This document shows, piece by piece, positions 8,769 to 17,570 of a DNA stretch of 64,000 bases. How positions within the stretch are numbered: position 1 is the first letter of the stretch; each line of letters opens with the position of its first letter. This DNA is from Microbacterium trichothecenolyticum (lineage in GTDB: Bacteria; Actinomycetota; Actinomycetes; Actinomycetales; Microbacteriaceae): contig NZ_JAUTBF010000001.1 of the NCBI RefSeq assembly GCF_030818955.1, forward strand, positions 1,364,001-1,428,000. The letters run 5' to 3'. The notes beneath the pieces are model-generated. The model saw nothing but the letters and a program-made list of their open reading frames with translations, was not told the origin of the DNA and did not search any database. The position numbers and the translations under genes are program-made.

Positions 8769-9671
8769 TCACGACCGCTTGCGCGAGAAGGCCTCGAGCC
8801 GCTCCTCGGGGCTCAGAGCCGCCATACGTGCCGTCCACTCGGGCGTGAAGTACCCGCCCGTCTCCGCCTCGACGACCGGCACGACGGCGTGCGTGATCGT
8901 GTCGTCCCACACGTGCACCAGCTGGAACGACCTCCCGGCGTCCATGCCGTTGACCTCGTCGGCCGGTCGCGCGAGATTCATCGTGTAGCACGAGGCCGCG
9001 GCCACGCTCACCGGGACGCCGGCGAACGTGCCCGACGTCGAGTAGTGCAGGTGCCCGGCGAGGATCACCCGCACGTCGCTCCCCCGGACGACGTCGGCCA
9101 GGCGGGGCTGATCCCGCAGCTCGAGGATGTCGAAGAAGGGGATGTGCGACGGCAGCGGCGGGTGGTGCAGCGCGAGGATCGTGCCCAGCGGCGCCGGCTC
9201 GGCGAGCACGCCGCGCAGCCACTCGAGCTGCGCGGCATCGACATCGCCGTGGTGCCACCCCGGCACCGTGGAGTCCAGGGCGACGAGCCGCAGACCCCCG
9301 AGATCCCAGACGCCGGTCACCGGCTCCTCGGTCGCGGCGGCGTCGAGAAGCTCCGCGCGCAGCGCCGGCCGCTCGTCGTGGTTTCCCGCGACCCACACCA
9401 CCGGCGCGCCGAGCCGCGCGGCCCACGGCTCGACCTCGGCGCGCAGGGCGCGGTAGGCCTCGGGCTCGCCGAGGTCGGTCAGATCGCCGGTGAACACCAC
9501 GGCATCCGGTCGCACACCGCTCGCCTCTGCGGCGCGCAGCATGCGACGCAACTGCAACAGCGTGTCGTAGCGTTCCCCGAGCAGGCGGTCGCCGGCCAGC
9601 AGGTGCGTGTCGCTGAGGTGGAGGATCACACGCGCCGCGGGCGCGTGCTGACCGAACTGCACGGATGCCAT
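8769..9671 (-). CDS. Metallophosphoesterase, 3',5'-cyclic nucleotide phosphodiesterase-like (CpdA/Icc type)
   Basis: 300 residues with the full set of calcineurin-like metal-binding motifs in order: LSDTHL, FTGDLTDLG, VAGNHDERP, LALHHPPLPSH and LAGHLHYS. Spacing and length match class III cyclic-nucleotide phosphodiesterases such as E. coli CpdA, but related enzymes also act on other phosphodiesters, so the substrate remains open. A leaderless start is likely: TAGGCT lies six bases before the ATG on the minus strand. The MocR-type gene lies 40 bases upstream on the same strand. Confidence 0.88.
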   Translation of the reverse strand: MASVQFGQHAPAARVILHLSDTHLLAGDRLLGERYDTLLQLRRMLRAAEASGVRPDAVVFTGDLTDLGEPEAYRALRAEVEPWAARLGAPVVWVAGNHDERPALRAELLDAAATEEPVTGVWDLGGLRLVALDSTVPGWHHGDVDAAQLEWLRGVLAEPAPLGTILALHHPPLPSHIPFFDILELRDQPRLADVVRGSDVRVILAGHLHYSTSGTFAGVPVSVAAASCYTMNLARPADEVNGMDAGRSFQLVHVWDDTITHAVVPVVEAETGGYFTPEWTARMAALSPEERLEAFSRKRS

Positions 9672-9711
9672 GACCTCAGCCTAGGAGCAGGGTCCGACAT
9701 CGCCGGCCGCC

Positions 9712-11107
9712 TCACTGCACCGCGACGCTGTCCCGCACCGTCGCGAGGGTGACGAGGGCGTCGGCCGCCTGTCGCTCCGAGGTGGCGCTGAAGCTGATGC
9801 GGATGCGGGCGTCGGCGGGCTCGCCGACGAAGTAGGCATCGCCGTCGCCGATCGTGATCCCGGCGCGCTGCGCGTCTCGGGCGAGCGGCCCCGGCTCGAC
9901 TCCCCGGGGACACGCGAGCCACAGGTGAAAGCCGGCGCGCGGCGGGGTGACATCGCCGTCGGGCCACACGCGCCGCACCTGCGCGAGCAGGGCATCTCGT
10001 CGGGCGACGAGGGTGCGGCTGAGGCGACCGGTGTGACGCGGCCACTCCGCGGAGGTGAGGAACTCGAGAGCGACCTCTTGCAGGGGGCGGGCGACGAACA
10101 GCTGGTTCGTGACGACCGCGGTGTGCAGCCGCGCCAGGACCGGTCCCCGCGCGGCGAGGAAGCCGACCCGCAGACTCGGGGCGACGGGCTTGGCGAGCGA
10201 GGAGATGTGGATGACGTGCCCGTGGACGTCGTCGGCGATGAGCGGCGGAGGCACGGGCGCGTCGAGGCGGATGTGGCGCGCCCAGTCGTCGTCGACGACG
10301 AGCGCGCGATGCCGGCGCGCGACCTCCAGCAGGGGCCGTCGTCGTTCCGGATGCAACGACAGGCCCGTGGGGTTGTTCACGGCGCTCTGCAGGTACGCCA
10401 GACGCGCACCGGTGCGCGCGAACGCGGCATCCATGTCGACCGGGTCGACGCCGCGGGCATCGGTGGGGACCGGAATCGGTGCGCAGGCCCGCGGCGCGCA
10501 GAGCGGCGAGGGCCCCGGGGTAGGTCGGGCTCTCCACGATCACGGCGTCTCCCGGCGCGGCGACGGCCTGCGCGATGAGGGCGATGGCCGACTGCGAGCC
10601 GTTCGTGACGAGGACCTCGCTCTCGTCGACGGTCGCCTGGTGGGCGAAGACCGCGCGCAAGGCGCTGAGGCCGGCAGCGGGTGCCGGCTCCCAGACGCTG
10701 CCGCGACGGATGCTGCGCGAGGCGGCGGCCTGCAGAGCCGCGCGGGGATGCAGATCGGCGCCGAGGTAGCCGCTGGAGAGCGGGACCGTGTCGGCGAGGA
10801 CTGCGACGGGATCGAGAAAGCGGACGGCCGCGCCGTCGACGCGGGAGGGAGCGAGCGCGAGAGACTGCCAGCCGGTGGAGGCCGCCTCGGTGCGCGGTCC
10901 GGCCGCGATGAACACGCCCCGCCCCGGCTCGCTGCGCACTCTGCCCCGCGCAGCCAGGGCCGCGACGGCGCGACCGACGGTCACCGGACTGGTCGACAGT
11001 TCCCGGCACAACGCCCGCGTGGAGGGAAGCGCGTCACCCGGCGCACCCCGCTCGATCAGCCGTTCCAGATGGGCGACCACGACCGCGACCCTGCTATCGT
11101 TTTCCAT
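9712..11107 (-). CDS. MocR/PdxR-type GntR regulator with aminotransferase domain, frameshifted
   Basis: MocR proteins join an N-terminal GntR winged helix to a PLP-dependent class I aminotransferase fold and act as PLP- or amine-responsive regulators. The first frame encodes the DNA-binding part (PSTRALCRELS, VTVGRAVAALAARG) and TNGSQSAIALIAQAV; the second encodes the rest, including the PLP-lysine site ISSLAKP and RVGFLAARG. The break is at about 10477, where deletion of one base joins AALRAAGLRT to IPVPTDARG and gives 464 residues. Its ATG overlaps the ATG of the divergent BenE-like gene, and a palindrome covers both starts, suggesting autoregulation and control of that transporter. Confidence 0.82.
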
Positions 11108-11122
11108 GACAGACAACGATAG
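11094..11122. promoter_or_regulatory. Palindrome spanning the overlapping start codons of the mocR-like and benE-like genes
   Basis: CTATCGTT (11094-11101) and AACGATAG (11115-11122) form a perfect 8+8 inverted repeat with a 13-base spacer that contains both divergent ATG codons. It is a good candidate operator for the MocR-type regulator. Both promoters must then lie inside the opposite coding region, or the true starts are further downstream. Confidence 0.6.
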
Positions 11123-12350
11123 CGTTACACCGCTCAGACCCGTACCGTTACATCGCTCCTGGTCCGTGACCGCGACGGTCGCCGGGCTCGTGGCCGCCCT
11201 GGTCTCCTTCGCGGGCCCCTTCGCGGTCGTGCTGCAAGCCACCCGGGCCGCGCACCTCGACGAGGCCCACACCGCGTCGTGGGTCTGGGCGATCGCCGTC
11301 GGCAGCGGCGTCAGCGGCCTGGTTCTCAGCCTGCTGACCCGGATGCCGATCATCGTGGCGTGGTCGACGCCGGGCGCGGCCCTGCTGATAGCCGCGATCG
11401 GCGGATTCTCGTTCTCGGATGCCGTGGGCGCCTTCCTGGTGTCGAGCGTCTGCGCGTGCATCCTCGGATTCACCGGATGGTTCGGCCGCCTGTTGGCTCT
11501 CGTCCCCGGCTCCGTCACGTCGGCCTTGCTCGCGGGAATCCTGTTGCCGTTCGTCGTCTCGGGCAGCTCCGCCGTCGTGACCGCCCCGGCTGTCGCGGGG
11601 GCGGTCGTGATCGCCTTCGTCGTCGCGAAGAGATTCCTCGAACGGTACGCCGTCGTCATCGCCCTCGCCGTCGGCGTGTGCGCGACCGTGGCGACCGGCG
11701 CGGCAGAGCGCGTCACGCTCGATCTGCAGCTCACGGCACCCGTGCTCACGATGCCGACCTTCGACCCGCAGGCCCTCCTGTCGATCGGGCTGCCGCTGCT
11801 GCTGATCACCATGGCCGCGCAGAACGCCCCCGGACTCACCGTGCTGCGCACCTCGGGCTACACCCCGAACGATCGCATCCTCGTGGGCGGCGTCTCGCTC
11901 GTCTCGGCGACGCTGACGCCCTTCGGCGGGCACGCCATCAACCTCGCCGCGATCACCGCGGGCATCTGCACCGGGCCGACCTGCCACCCCGACCCCGCGC
12001 GCCGCTACGTCGCGGGCGTGGCGTGCGGGCTCGCGAACCTCGTCGCGGGCGCGTTCGCGTCGACGCTCGTCGGCGCCTACACCGCCCTCCCGGCACCCAT
12101 GATCGCTGCTCTCGCGGCGGTCGCGCTGCTGCCGTCCGTCATCACGGCCCTGACCGCGACCCTCGCGGGCCCGCCCGCCACGCAGACCGCCGCTCTCATC
12201 ACGCTCGCCGTCACGGCATCCGGGATCGTCGTCGTCGGCGTCGGGAGCGCGTTCTGGGCACTGATCGCCGGGCTCGCCGTGTGGGCGGTGCTCACCCGCG
12301 CGACCTCTCGCGCGCGTCTCGGAGCGTCGCAGAGCGCCCTCAGTGGTTGA
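11106..12350 (+). CDS. BenE-family (benzoate/H+ symporter-like) membrane transporter
   Basis: 414 residues, about 12 hydrophobic segments, with family motifs IIVAWSTPGAALL, ITMAAQNAPGLTVLR, PFGGHAINLAAITAGIC and HPDPARRY. BenE proteins are proposed proton symporters for benzoate or related aromatic acids; no aromatic degradation genes lie next to it, so the substrate is uncertain. Divergence from a MocR-type regulator suggests control by a ligand of that protein. The first hydrophobic segment begins only at residue 24, so translation could start downstream of the ATG given here. Its 3' end overlaps the convergent small membrane gene by 11 bases. A paralogue is encoded at 52686-53867. Confidence 0.85.
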   Translation: MTDNDSVTPLRPVPLHRSWSVTATVAGLVAALVSFAGPFAVVLQATRAAHLDEAHTASWVWAIAVGSGVSGLVLSLLTRMPIIVAWSTPGAALLIAAIGGFSFSDAVGAFLVSSVCACILGFTGWFGRLLALVPGSVTSALLAGILLPFVVSGSSAVVTAPAVAGAVVIAFVVAKRFLERYAVVIALAVGVCATVATGAAERVTLDLQLTAPVLTMPTFDPQALLSIGLPLLLITMAAQNAPGLTVLRTSGYTPNDRILVGGVSLVSATLTPFGGHAINLAAITAGICTGPTCHPDPARRYVAGVACGLANLVAGAFASTLVGAYTALPAPMIAALAAVALLPSVITALTATLAGPPATQTAALITLAVTASGIVVVGVGSAFWALIAGLAVWAVLTRATSRARLGASQSALSG

Positions 12351-12669
12351 AGAGGATCAGCAGCAGTGCCCCGAGCACCGCGGCGCCGCACACGCCGAAG
12401 CACGCGTAGGCGCCGGCCAGAGCGAGACCCTTCTGCCCCTCGCTGAGCGGATTCTTCGCGGCGGCCTTGGCGACCGCCTTCTCGGCGCGGCGCCGCTGCT
12501 TGTCGGTGAGCACGGTGATGGCATCGGTGAACTCGGCGGGCGCGACCAGCGGCGGGCGGCCTCCGCGCACCAGCAGCCGCAGGCCCAGGGCGTAGAAGGT
12601 CACGACGATCGATGCGCCCAGCAGGGCCGCGACGAAGACGTGCAGGAACGCTTCCCAGTTGATCACCAT
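12340..12669 (-). CDS. Small membrane protein coupled to the phosphate transporter
   Basis: 109 residues with an N-terminal span (LHVFVAALLGASIVVTFYAL), a central charged region rich in Lys/Ala, and a C-terminal span near ACFGVCGAAVLGALLLIL. The ATG overlaps the pit stop codon as TGATG, so it is translated with pit and probably works with it. Similar small genes often follow pit in Actinobacteria; no enzymatic motif is visible. Function unknown. Confidence 0.8.
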   Translation of the reverse strand: MVINWEAFLHVFVAALLGASIVVTFYALGLRLLVRGGRPPLVAPAEFTDAITVLTDKQRRRAEKAVAKAAAKNPLSEGQKGLALAGAYACFGVCGAAVLGALLLILFNH

Positions 12670-13886
12670 CAGACGTCCTTCCCGGCCGTGGCGCGCTCGA
12701 TGCGGCGCTGGCGGCGCGTGGGGCCGGGCTTGCGGGGCACCTTGACGGCGGCTCCCGAGTCGGCGACCTCGCTCATGGCGTTGACGGAAGTGACCTCGTC
12801 ACGACGCGAGCGCAAGAACAGCCCCAGCACGATCACGACGGCGATGACCGCGTCGACCGCCACACCCCAGCCGCCCAGCCAGACCACGACGAGAGCCGCG
12901 GCGGCGCCGACGGCACCGGCGGCGGGCAGGGTCAGGACCCAGCCGATCATGATGCGCCCGACGGTGTTCCAGCGTACGGTCGAGCCGCGCCGCCCCAGCC
13001 CCGACCCGATCACCGACCCCGAGGCGACCTGGGTGGTCGACAGGGCGAAGCCGAGAGCGCTGGATGCCAGGATCGTGGCCGCCGTCGACGTCTCGGCCGA
13101 GAAACCCTGCGCCGGCTTCACGTCGGTCAGGCCCTTGCCGAGCGTGCGGATGATGCGCCAACCGCCCATGTACGTACCGAGGGCGATCGTGATCGCGCAG
13201 GCGAACACCACCCACAGCTGCGGATCGGGGTTGGCGGTCGACTGCCAGCCCACGGCGATGAGGGCGAGGGTGATGACCCCCATCGTCTTCTGCGCGTCGT
13301 TCGTGCCGTGCGCGAGGGCCACGAGCGACGACGTGAAGATCTGCCCCCAGCGGAAGCCGTCGCGACCGTCGGCCTTGGCGTCGTAGCGGCGGGTGACGCC
13401 GTAGGCGATCTTGGTCACGGCGAACGCGATGATGCCGGCCGTCAGCGGCGCGATGAGCGCCGGCAGGATGACCTTGCTCAACACGACGCCGGTGTCGATG
13501 GCCGAGACCCCGACGCCGACGAGCGTCGCACCGATGAGCCCGCCGAACAGCGCATGCGAAGAGCTGGAGGGAAGCCCCAGCAGCCACGTGAGCATGTTCC
13601 ACGTGATCGCCCCGATGAGTCCCGCGAAGATGATCGGGGGGAAGATGTCGGGACTCAACTGGTCTTCGCGGATCATGCCGCCCGAGATCGTCTTGGCGAC
13701 CTCCGTCGACAAGAACGCTCCGACGAGGTTGAGGCTCGCGGCCAACAGGACGGCGACCTTCGGCTTGAGCGCACCGGTGGCGATGGGGGTGGCCATCGCG
13801 TTCGCCGTGTCGTGGAACCCGTTGGTGAAATCGAAGAACAGTGCCAGCACGATGACCAGCACGATGATGAGGGCTGCGCTCTCCAC
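12669..13886 (-). CDS. pit: Inorganic phosphate transporter, PiT family
   Basis: 405 residues with the two duplicated PiT signatures: DFTNGFHDTANAMA near the N-terminus and ALAHGTNDAQKTMG in the second half. These are low-affinity symporters taking up phosphate as a metal-phosphate complex with a proton. GTG 13886 is chosen because the family N-terminus (ESAALIIVLVIVLALFFDF) begins there and GGAAAG lies upstream; an earlier in-frame GTG has no support. Direct repeats resembling PhoP boxes lie 60-90 bases upstream. The stop overlaps the next gene. Confidence 0.93.
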   Translation of the reverse strand: MESAALIIVLVIVLALFFDFTNGFHDTANAMATPIATGALKPKVAVLLAASLNLVGAFLSTEVAKTISGGMIREDQLSPDIFPPIIFAGLIGAITWNMLTWLLGLPSSSSHALFGGLIGATLVGVGVSAIDTGVVLSKVILPALIAPLTAGIIAFAVTKIAYGVTRRYDAKADGRDGFRWGQIFTSSLVALAHGTNDAQKTMGVITLALIAVGWQSTANPDPQLWVVFACAITIALGTYMGGWRIIRTLGKGLTDVKPAQGFSAETSTAATILASSALGFALSTTQVASGSVIGSGLGRRGSTVRWNTVGRIMIGWVLTLPAAGAVGAAAALVVVWLGGWGVAVDAVIAVVIVLGLFLRSRRDEVTSVNAMSEVADSGAAVKVPRKPGPTRRQRRIERATAGKDV

Positions 13887-13946
13887 CGTTCGCTTTCCGT
13901 GAGGAGGAAGAAGGGATGCCGACGGGATCGGCGCGACGAACGAAGA

Positions 13947-13975
13947 GTTCACCTGGCATTCGACACTCGTTCACC
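13947..13975 (+). promoter_or_regulatory. Possible PHO box upstream of pit
   Basis: Two perfect GTTCACC heptamers (13947-13953, 13969-13975) lie 22 bases apart, with a degenerate ATTCGAC unit exactly between them, matching the 11-base direct-repeat units bound by PhoP in Streptomyces. A further TTTCACC (13994-14000) is out of that register. They read away from pit, an orientation that weakens the call. Confidence 0.4.
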
Positions 13976-14094
13976 GAGGTCGCGTCCACATCATTTCACC
14001 GGGGCACGCGGTGGTCAAACGCGCAGCCCCTGGTCGATCGGCATCCGGAGCGTCATCCCCCGCGGATGTCCGACGGGCGCACTAGCGTGGAACG

Positions 14095-16209
14095 GTGACC
14101 GACCTCGACCCGCAGACCACCCCGCCCGTCGCCGACCGCCGTCCCGTCGCGCGAAGCCACCACGGCGACACCTTCGACGACCCGTACGAATGGTTGCGGG
14201 CGAAGGACGACGACGAGGTCGTGGCGCACCTCGAAGCGGAGAACGCGTACACGAGCGCCCGCACGCAGCACCTCTCCGCCCTGCGCGACACGGTGTTCGG
14301 CGAGATCAAGGGGCGCACGCTCGAGACCGATCTCTCGGTCCCCGCGCGCCGAGGCGACTGGTGGTACTACGGCCGCACCGTGGAGGGACGGCAGTACGGC
14401 ATCCAGTGCCGGGCCCCGCTCGACTCCCCCGACGACTGGACGCCGCCCACCCTGACCCCCGGCACCCCGGTACCCGGCGAGCAGGTGCTCTTCGACGGCA
14501 ACGTCGAGGCCGAGGGCACCGACTTCTTCTCGCTGGGCAGCTTCGAGATCTCGAACGACGGCACCCGCATGCTCTACGGCATCGACGTCGCCGGCGACGA
14601 ACGCTACACCGTGCGCGTGCGCGACCTGACGACCGGCGAGACGCTGGCCGACGAGATCCCCGGCACGTTCTCGGGTGCGACCTTCTCGCCCGACGGCCGC
14701 TTCATCGTGTACACCACCGTCGACGACGCCTGGCGCCCCGACACCGTGTGGCTGCACGAGATCGGCACCCCCGTGGATGCCGACGTGAAACTGTTCCACG
14801 AGAGCGACGACCGGTACTGGGTCGGGGCCGACTTCACCCGCAGCGACAAGTACCTCGTGATCGAGATGGGTTCCTCCATCACCTCGGAGGAGTGGCTCCT
14901 CGACGCCGACGACCTGCGCGGTGAGCCGCGCGTGGTGTGGCCACGGCGCGAAGGCGTGGAGTACTCCTCGTCGCACGCCGTCGTCGACGGTGAGGACGTG
15001 CTCTACATCGTCCACAACGACGGCGCTCTCGATTTCGAGCTCGTCCGGGTCTCGGCATCCGCCCCCCAGGGCCCGCGCGAGACCGTCATCCCCCACCGCG
15101 CCGGGCAGCGTCTGCTCGGCGTCGATGCGTTCCGCGACTGGGGCGTGGTCGCCTATCGCCGCGACGGCCTGGCACGTCTGGGCATGCTGTCGTACTCCGA
15201 CGGCGCGGTGACCGAGATCGCCTTCGACGAGCCGCTGTACAGCGTCGGCACGGGCGGCAACCCCGAGTACGCTCCCCCGGTGCTACGGCTCGGTTACGGC
15301 TCGTTCGTGACGCCGAGCACCGTGTACGACTACGTCGTCGAAACGGGCGAGCTGCTGCTGCGCAAGCGTCAGCCGGTGCTCGGCGGGTTCGACCCCGCCG
15401 ACTACGGTCAGGCGCGCGTATGGGCGCCCGCCGAAGACGGCACGCGCGTGCCGGTGTCGCTGGTGTGGAAGCGCTCGTTCGGCGAGCCCGGCTCGTCGCC
15501 GCGGCCCGTTCACCTGTACGGCTACGGGTCGTACGAGCACTCCATCGAGCCCGGGTTCTCCGTCCCGCGGCTGTCGCTGCTGGACCGCGGCGTCGTCTTC
15601 GCCGTGGCGCACGTGCGCGGCGGCGGCGAGATGGGCCGCCAGTGGTACGAGGACGGCAAGCTGCAGGCCAAGCGCAACACGTTCACCGACTTCGTCGCCG
15701 CGGCACGTCACCTCGTGTCCGAGGGCTACACCACCCCCGACCGCATCGTCGCCGAGGGCGGCAGCGCCGGCGGCCTGCTGATGGGCGCCGTGGCGAACCT
15801 CGCGCCCGAGTTGTTCGCCGGCATTCTCGCCGACGTCCCCTTCGTCGACGCGCTGACCACGATCCTCGACCCTTCGCTCCCGCTGACCGTGATCGAGTGG
15901 GACGAGTGGGGCGACCCGCTGCACGACGCCGACGTGTACGCCTACATGAAGTCGTACTCACCGTACGAGAACGTGCGCGAGGGCGTGCAATACCCCCGCA
16001 TCCTCGCCGTCACCTCGCTCAACGACACGCGCGTGCTGTACGTCGAGCCGGCCAAGTGGGTGCAGCGCCTGCGCGAGGTCGGTGCCGACGCGCTGCTCAA
16101 GTGCGAGATGGTCGCCGGGCACGGCGGTGTCAGCGGCCGGTACAACGCCTGGCGCGAGCGCGCGTTCGAGATCGCGTGGCTGCTCGACGTGCTCGGGCTG
16201 GCGGAGTAA
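14095..16209 (+). CDS. ptrB: Oligopeptidase B (protease II), S9A prolyl oligopeptidase family
   Basis: 704 residues. An N-terminal beta-propeller (about 70-410) gates a C-terminal alpha/beta-hydrolase domain. The catalytic triad is visible as Ser557 in EGGSAGG, Asp644 in LNDTRVLY and His676 in AGHGG; AHVRGGGEMG marks the oxyanion region. Oligopeptidase B cleaves small peptides after Arg or Lys in the cytoplasm. The start is GTG, with TAGCGT (14083-14088) six bases upstream, a leaderless arrangement. It is divergent from pit, transcribed alone, and followed by a terminator hairpin. Confidence 0.92.
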   Translation: MTDLDPQTTPPVADRRPVARSHHGDTFDDPYEWLRAKDDDEVVAHLEAENAYTSARTQHLSALRDTVFGEIKGRTLETDLSVPARRGDWWYYGRTVEGRQYGIQCRAPLDSPDDWTPPTLTPGTPVPGEQVLFDGNVEAEGTDFFSLGSFEISNDGTRMLYGIDVAGDERYTVRVRDLTTGETLADEIPGTFSGATFSPDGRFIVYTTVDDAWRPDTVWLHEIGTPVDADVKLFHESDDRYWVGADFTRSDKYLVIEMGSSITSEEWLLDADDLRGEPRVVWPRREGVEYSSSHAVVDGEDVLYIVHNDGALDFELVRVSASAPQGPRETVIPHRAGQRLLGVDAFRDWGVVAYRRDGLARLGMLSYSDGAVTEIAFDEPLYSVGTGGNPEYAPPVLRLGYGSFVTPSTVYDYVVETGELLLRKRQPVLGGFDPADYGQARVWAPAEDGTRVPVSLVWKRSFGEPGSSPRPVHLYGYGSYEHSIEPGFSVPRLSLLDRGVVFAVAHVRGGGEMGRQWYEDGKLQAKRNTFTDFVAAARHLVSEGYTTPDRIVAEGGSAGGLLMGAVANLAPELFAGILADVPFVDALTTILDPSLPLTVIEWDEWGDPLHDADVYAYMKSYSPYENVREGVQYPRILAVTSLNDTRVLYVEPAKWVQRLREVGADALLKCEMVAGHGGVSGRYNAWRERAFEIAWLLDVLGLAE

Positions 16210-16221
16210 GTCTGGTCTCTG

Positions 16222-16256
16222 CGAACGCCCCGCCGCCTCGTGCGGTGGGGCGTTCG
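16222..16256 (+). terminator. Terminator after ptrB
   Basis: A 15-base stem (16222-16236 with 16242-16256) has one internal mismatch and a five-base loop, 12 bases after the ptrB stop. A closely similar GAACGCCCCG-type stem follows the helicase gene at 18912-18943. No U-run follows. Confidence 0.6.
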
Positions 16257-16306
16257 GCGTGGGGCGGCGGCGTGCTGGGGGCGGCGTGCTGGGGTGCTGG
16301 GGTGCT

Positions 16307-16360
16307 GGGGCCGGGGCCGGGGCCGGGGCCGGGGCCGGGGCCGGGGCCGGGGCCGGGGCC
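16307..16360. repeat. Hexanucleotide tandem repeat (GGGGCC)x9
   Basis: Nine uninterrupted GGGGCC units, preceded by TGCTGGGG-type degenerate copies, fill part of the 345-base gap between ptrB and the DUF559 gene. Such a tract could form G-quadruplexes on the plus strand and is prone to slippage. Confidence 0.9.
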
Positions 16361-16375
16361 CGGCGTGCTGAGTCC

Positions 16376-16449
16376 GGGAACAGGCGATCGCTCGAGAACA
16401 GGGTCGCGGCGCCGCACCACGGCCTGTTCCCAAACGATGCCCTGTTCTC
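16376..16449. repeat. AACAGG four-box intergenic palindrome, copy 1
   Basis: A 74-bp element with GGGAACAGG and GAGAACAGG on the left arm, and their inverses CCTGTTCCC and CCTGTTCTC on the right arm. Each pair is separated by a conserved six-base block close to SNATCG plus three bases. It lies in the ptrB-DUF559 gap. Three more copies follow at 17417, 18740 and 26868. The layout resembles REP/BIME elements, but no RAYT transposase is seen here. Confidence 0.85.
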
Positions 16450-16554
16450 GAACGTGGGGCGACGGCTCCTCCCCGACTGTGCGGCATCCGGAGTTCTCCA
16501 CCGTCAGCCGCGCAGCGACGACGCTGCACCGGGGCGTGCGGGCATCCTCGGAGG

Positions 16555-17403
16555 ATGAGTGACGCTCTTGTCGAGTTCCTCCGCCGGCGAGGTGGTGCCG
16601 TTCACACCCGTGCGGTGCGCGCAGCCGGTTTCACGCCACACACGATGGTCTCCGCCGTGCGGGAGGGACGCATCGAACGGATTCGCCGCTCGTGGCTGAT
16701 CCATGTTGAGTGCACTCCGCACCGCCGGGCTGCGGCCGCCCGGGGCGGACGACTCACGTGCGTCAGCGCCGCCGCGGAGCGCGGGCTGTGGGTACCGGCG
16801 CCCGCAGATCCCCATATCTGGGTACCGTCGACAGCGTCTCGTCTGGATGCCACGGACGTGCGGCTGCACCGCGCGGTCGGTCCCGTGCCCCTGGCGCGCA
16901 TCGAGCCCGATGAGCACATCGTGAATGTGCTGTACCACGTGGCATCCTGTCTCCCGCCCGCGGATGCCCTGGCGGTCTGGGAGTCCGCGCTTCGACAACG
17001 GCTCGTCGACGGTGAGGTGTTGAGGCGTGTGATCTGGCGTTCTCCCCGCGCCGCCGAGATGGCCCGCGTGGCGGGTGCGTTGTCGGACTCGGGGCTGGAG
17101 AGCCACTTTCGCGCGCTCTTGTCCGCCGCGGGGATCTCGATGCGCCAGCAGGTGCGCATCGACGGACATCATGTCGACGGACTGATCGGCGAACGGCTCG
17201 TGGTTCAGCTCGACGGGTTCGCATTCCATAGTGCTCCCGCCGACCGTCGTCGCGATCTCGAGCAAGATGCACGGCTCGTGCTGCGCGGGTACACGGTGCT
17301 GCGCTTCGACTACGCGCAGGTCATGCTCGAGCCTGCAACGGTGGTCGACCGTGTGCGGACGGCCATGGCCCAGGGACTGCACCTCGGCCCCTCCCCCCGG
17401 TGA
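16555..17403 (+). CDS. AbiEi-like antitoxin / DUF559 endonuclease-fold protein
   Basis: 282 residues. The N-terminus (about 1-75) resembles the winged-helix domain of AbiEi-type transcriptional regulators (GAVHTRAVRAAGFTPHT...). The C-terminus (about 185-275) is a DUF559/MTES_1575-type restriction-endonuclease fold with a PD-(D/E)xK-like pattern: GLESHFRALL, IDGHHVDGLI, LVVQLDGFAFH and YTVLRFDY. Such fusions are common and often multicopy in Microbacteriaceae; their function is unproven, with DNA processing or defence being guesses. The ATG lies inside a CATCCT-CGG-AGGATG palindrome (16543-16557). The flanking gaps both carry AACAGG elements. Confidence 0.75.
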   Translation: MSDALVEFLRRRGGAVHTRAVRAAGFTPHTMVSAVREGRIERIRRSWLIHVECTPHRRAAAARGGRLTCVSAAAERGLWVPAPADPHIWVPSTASRLDATDVRLHRAVGPVPLARIEPDEHIVNVLYHVASCLPPADALAVWESALRQRLVDGEVLRRVIWRSPRAAEMARVAGALSDSGLESHFRALLSAAGISMRQQVRIDGHHVDGLIGERLVVQLDGFAFHSAPADRRRDLEQDARLVLRGYTVLRFDYAQVMLEPATVVDRVRTAMAQGLHLGPSPR

Positions 17404-17416
17404 CCGGGGACCCGGT

Positions 17417-17490
17417 GAGAACAGGGGATCGTGCGAGAGCAGGGCGCCAACACAGCGACGCGGCCTGTCCTCCAACGATCCCCTGCCCGC
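17417..17490. repeat. AACAGG four-box intergenic palindrome, copy 2
   Basis: 74 bp between the convergent DUF559 and pfkA genes. Left boxes are GAGAACAGG and GAGAGCAGG; right boxes, read inverted, are GCGGGCAGG and GAGGACAGG. GGATCG follows the outer box on both arms, so the two arms are near-identical inverted units. Confidence 0.85.
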
Positions 17491-17570
17491 GAACGAACAC
17501 GCCACCGCCGTCAGCGACACGCGCCGACACGGCGACGCACCCCCAAGCGGGGCGTCGGCACGACGGCAGC

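Noticed and set aside
10788..11105. N-terminal extension of the BenE-like transporter
   Set aside because: The extension overlaps the regulator on the other strand and shows no membrane or domain character; the family N-terminus fits the ATG at 11106 or slightly later.
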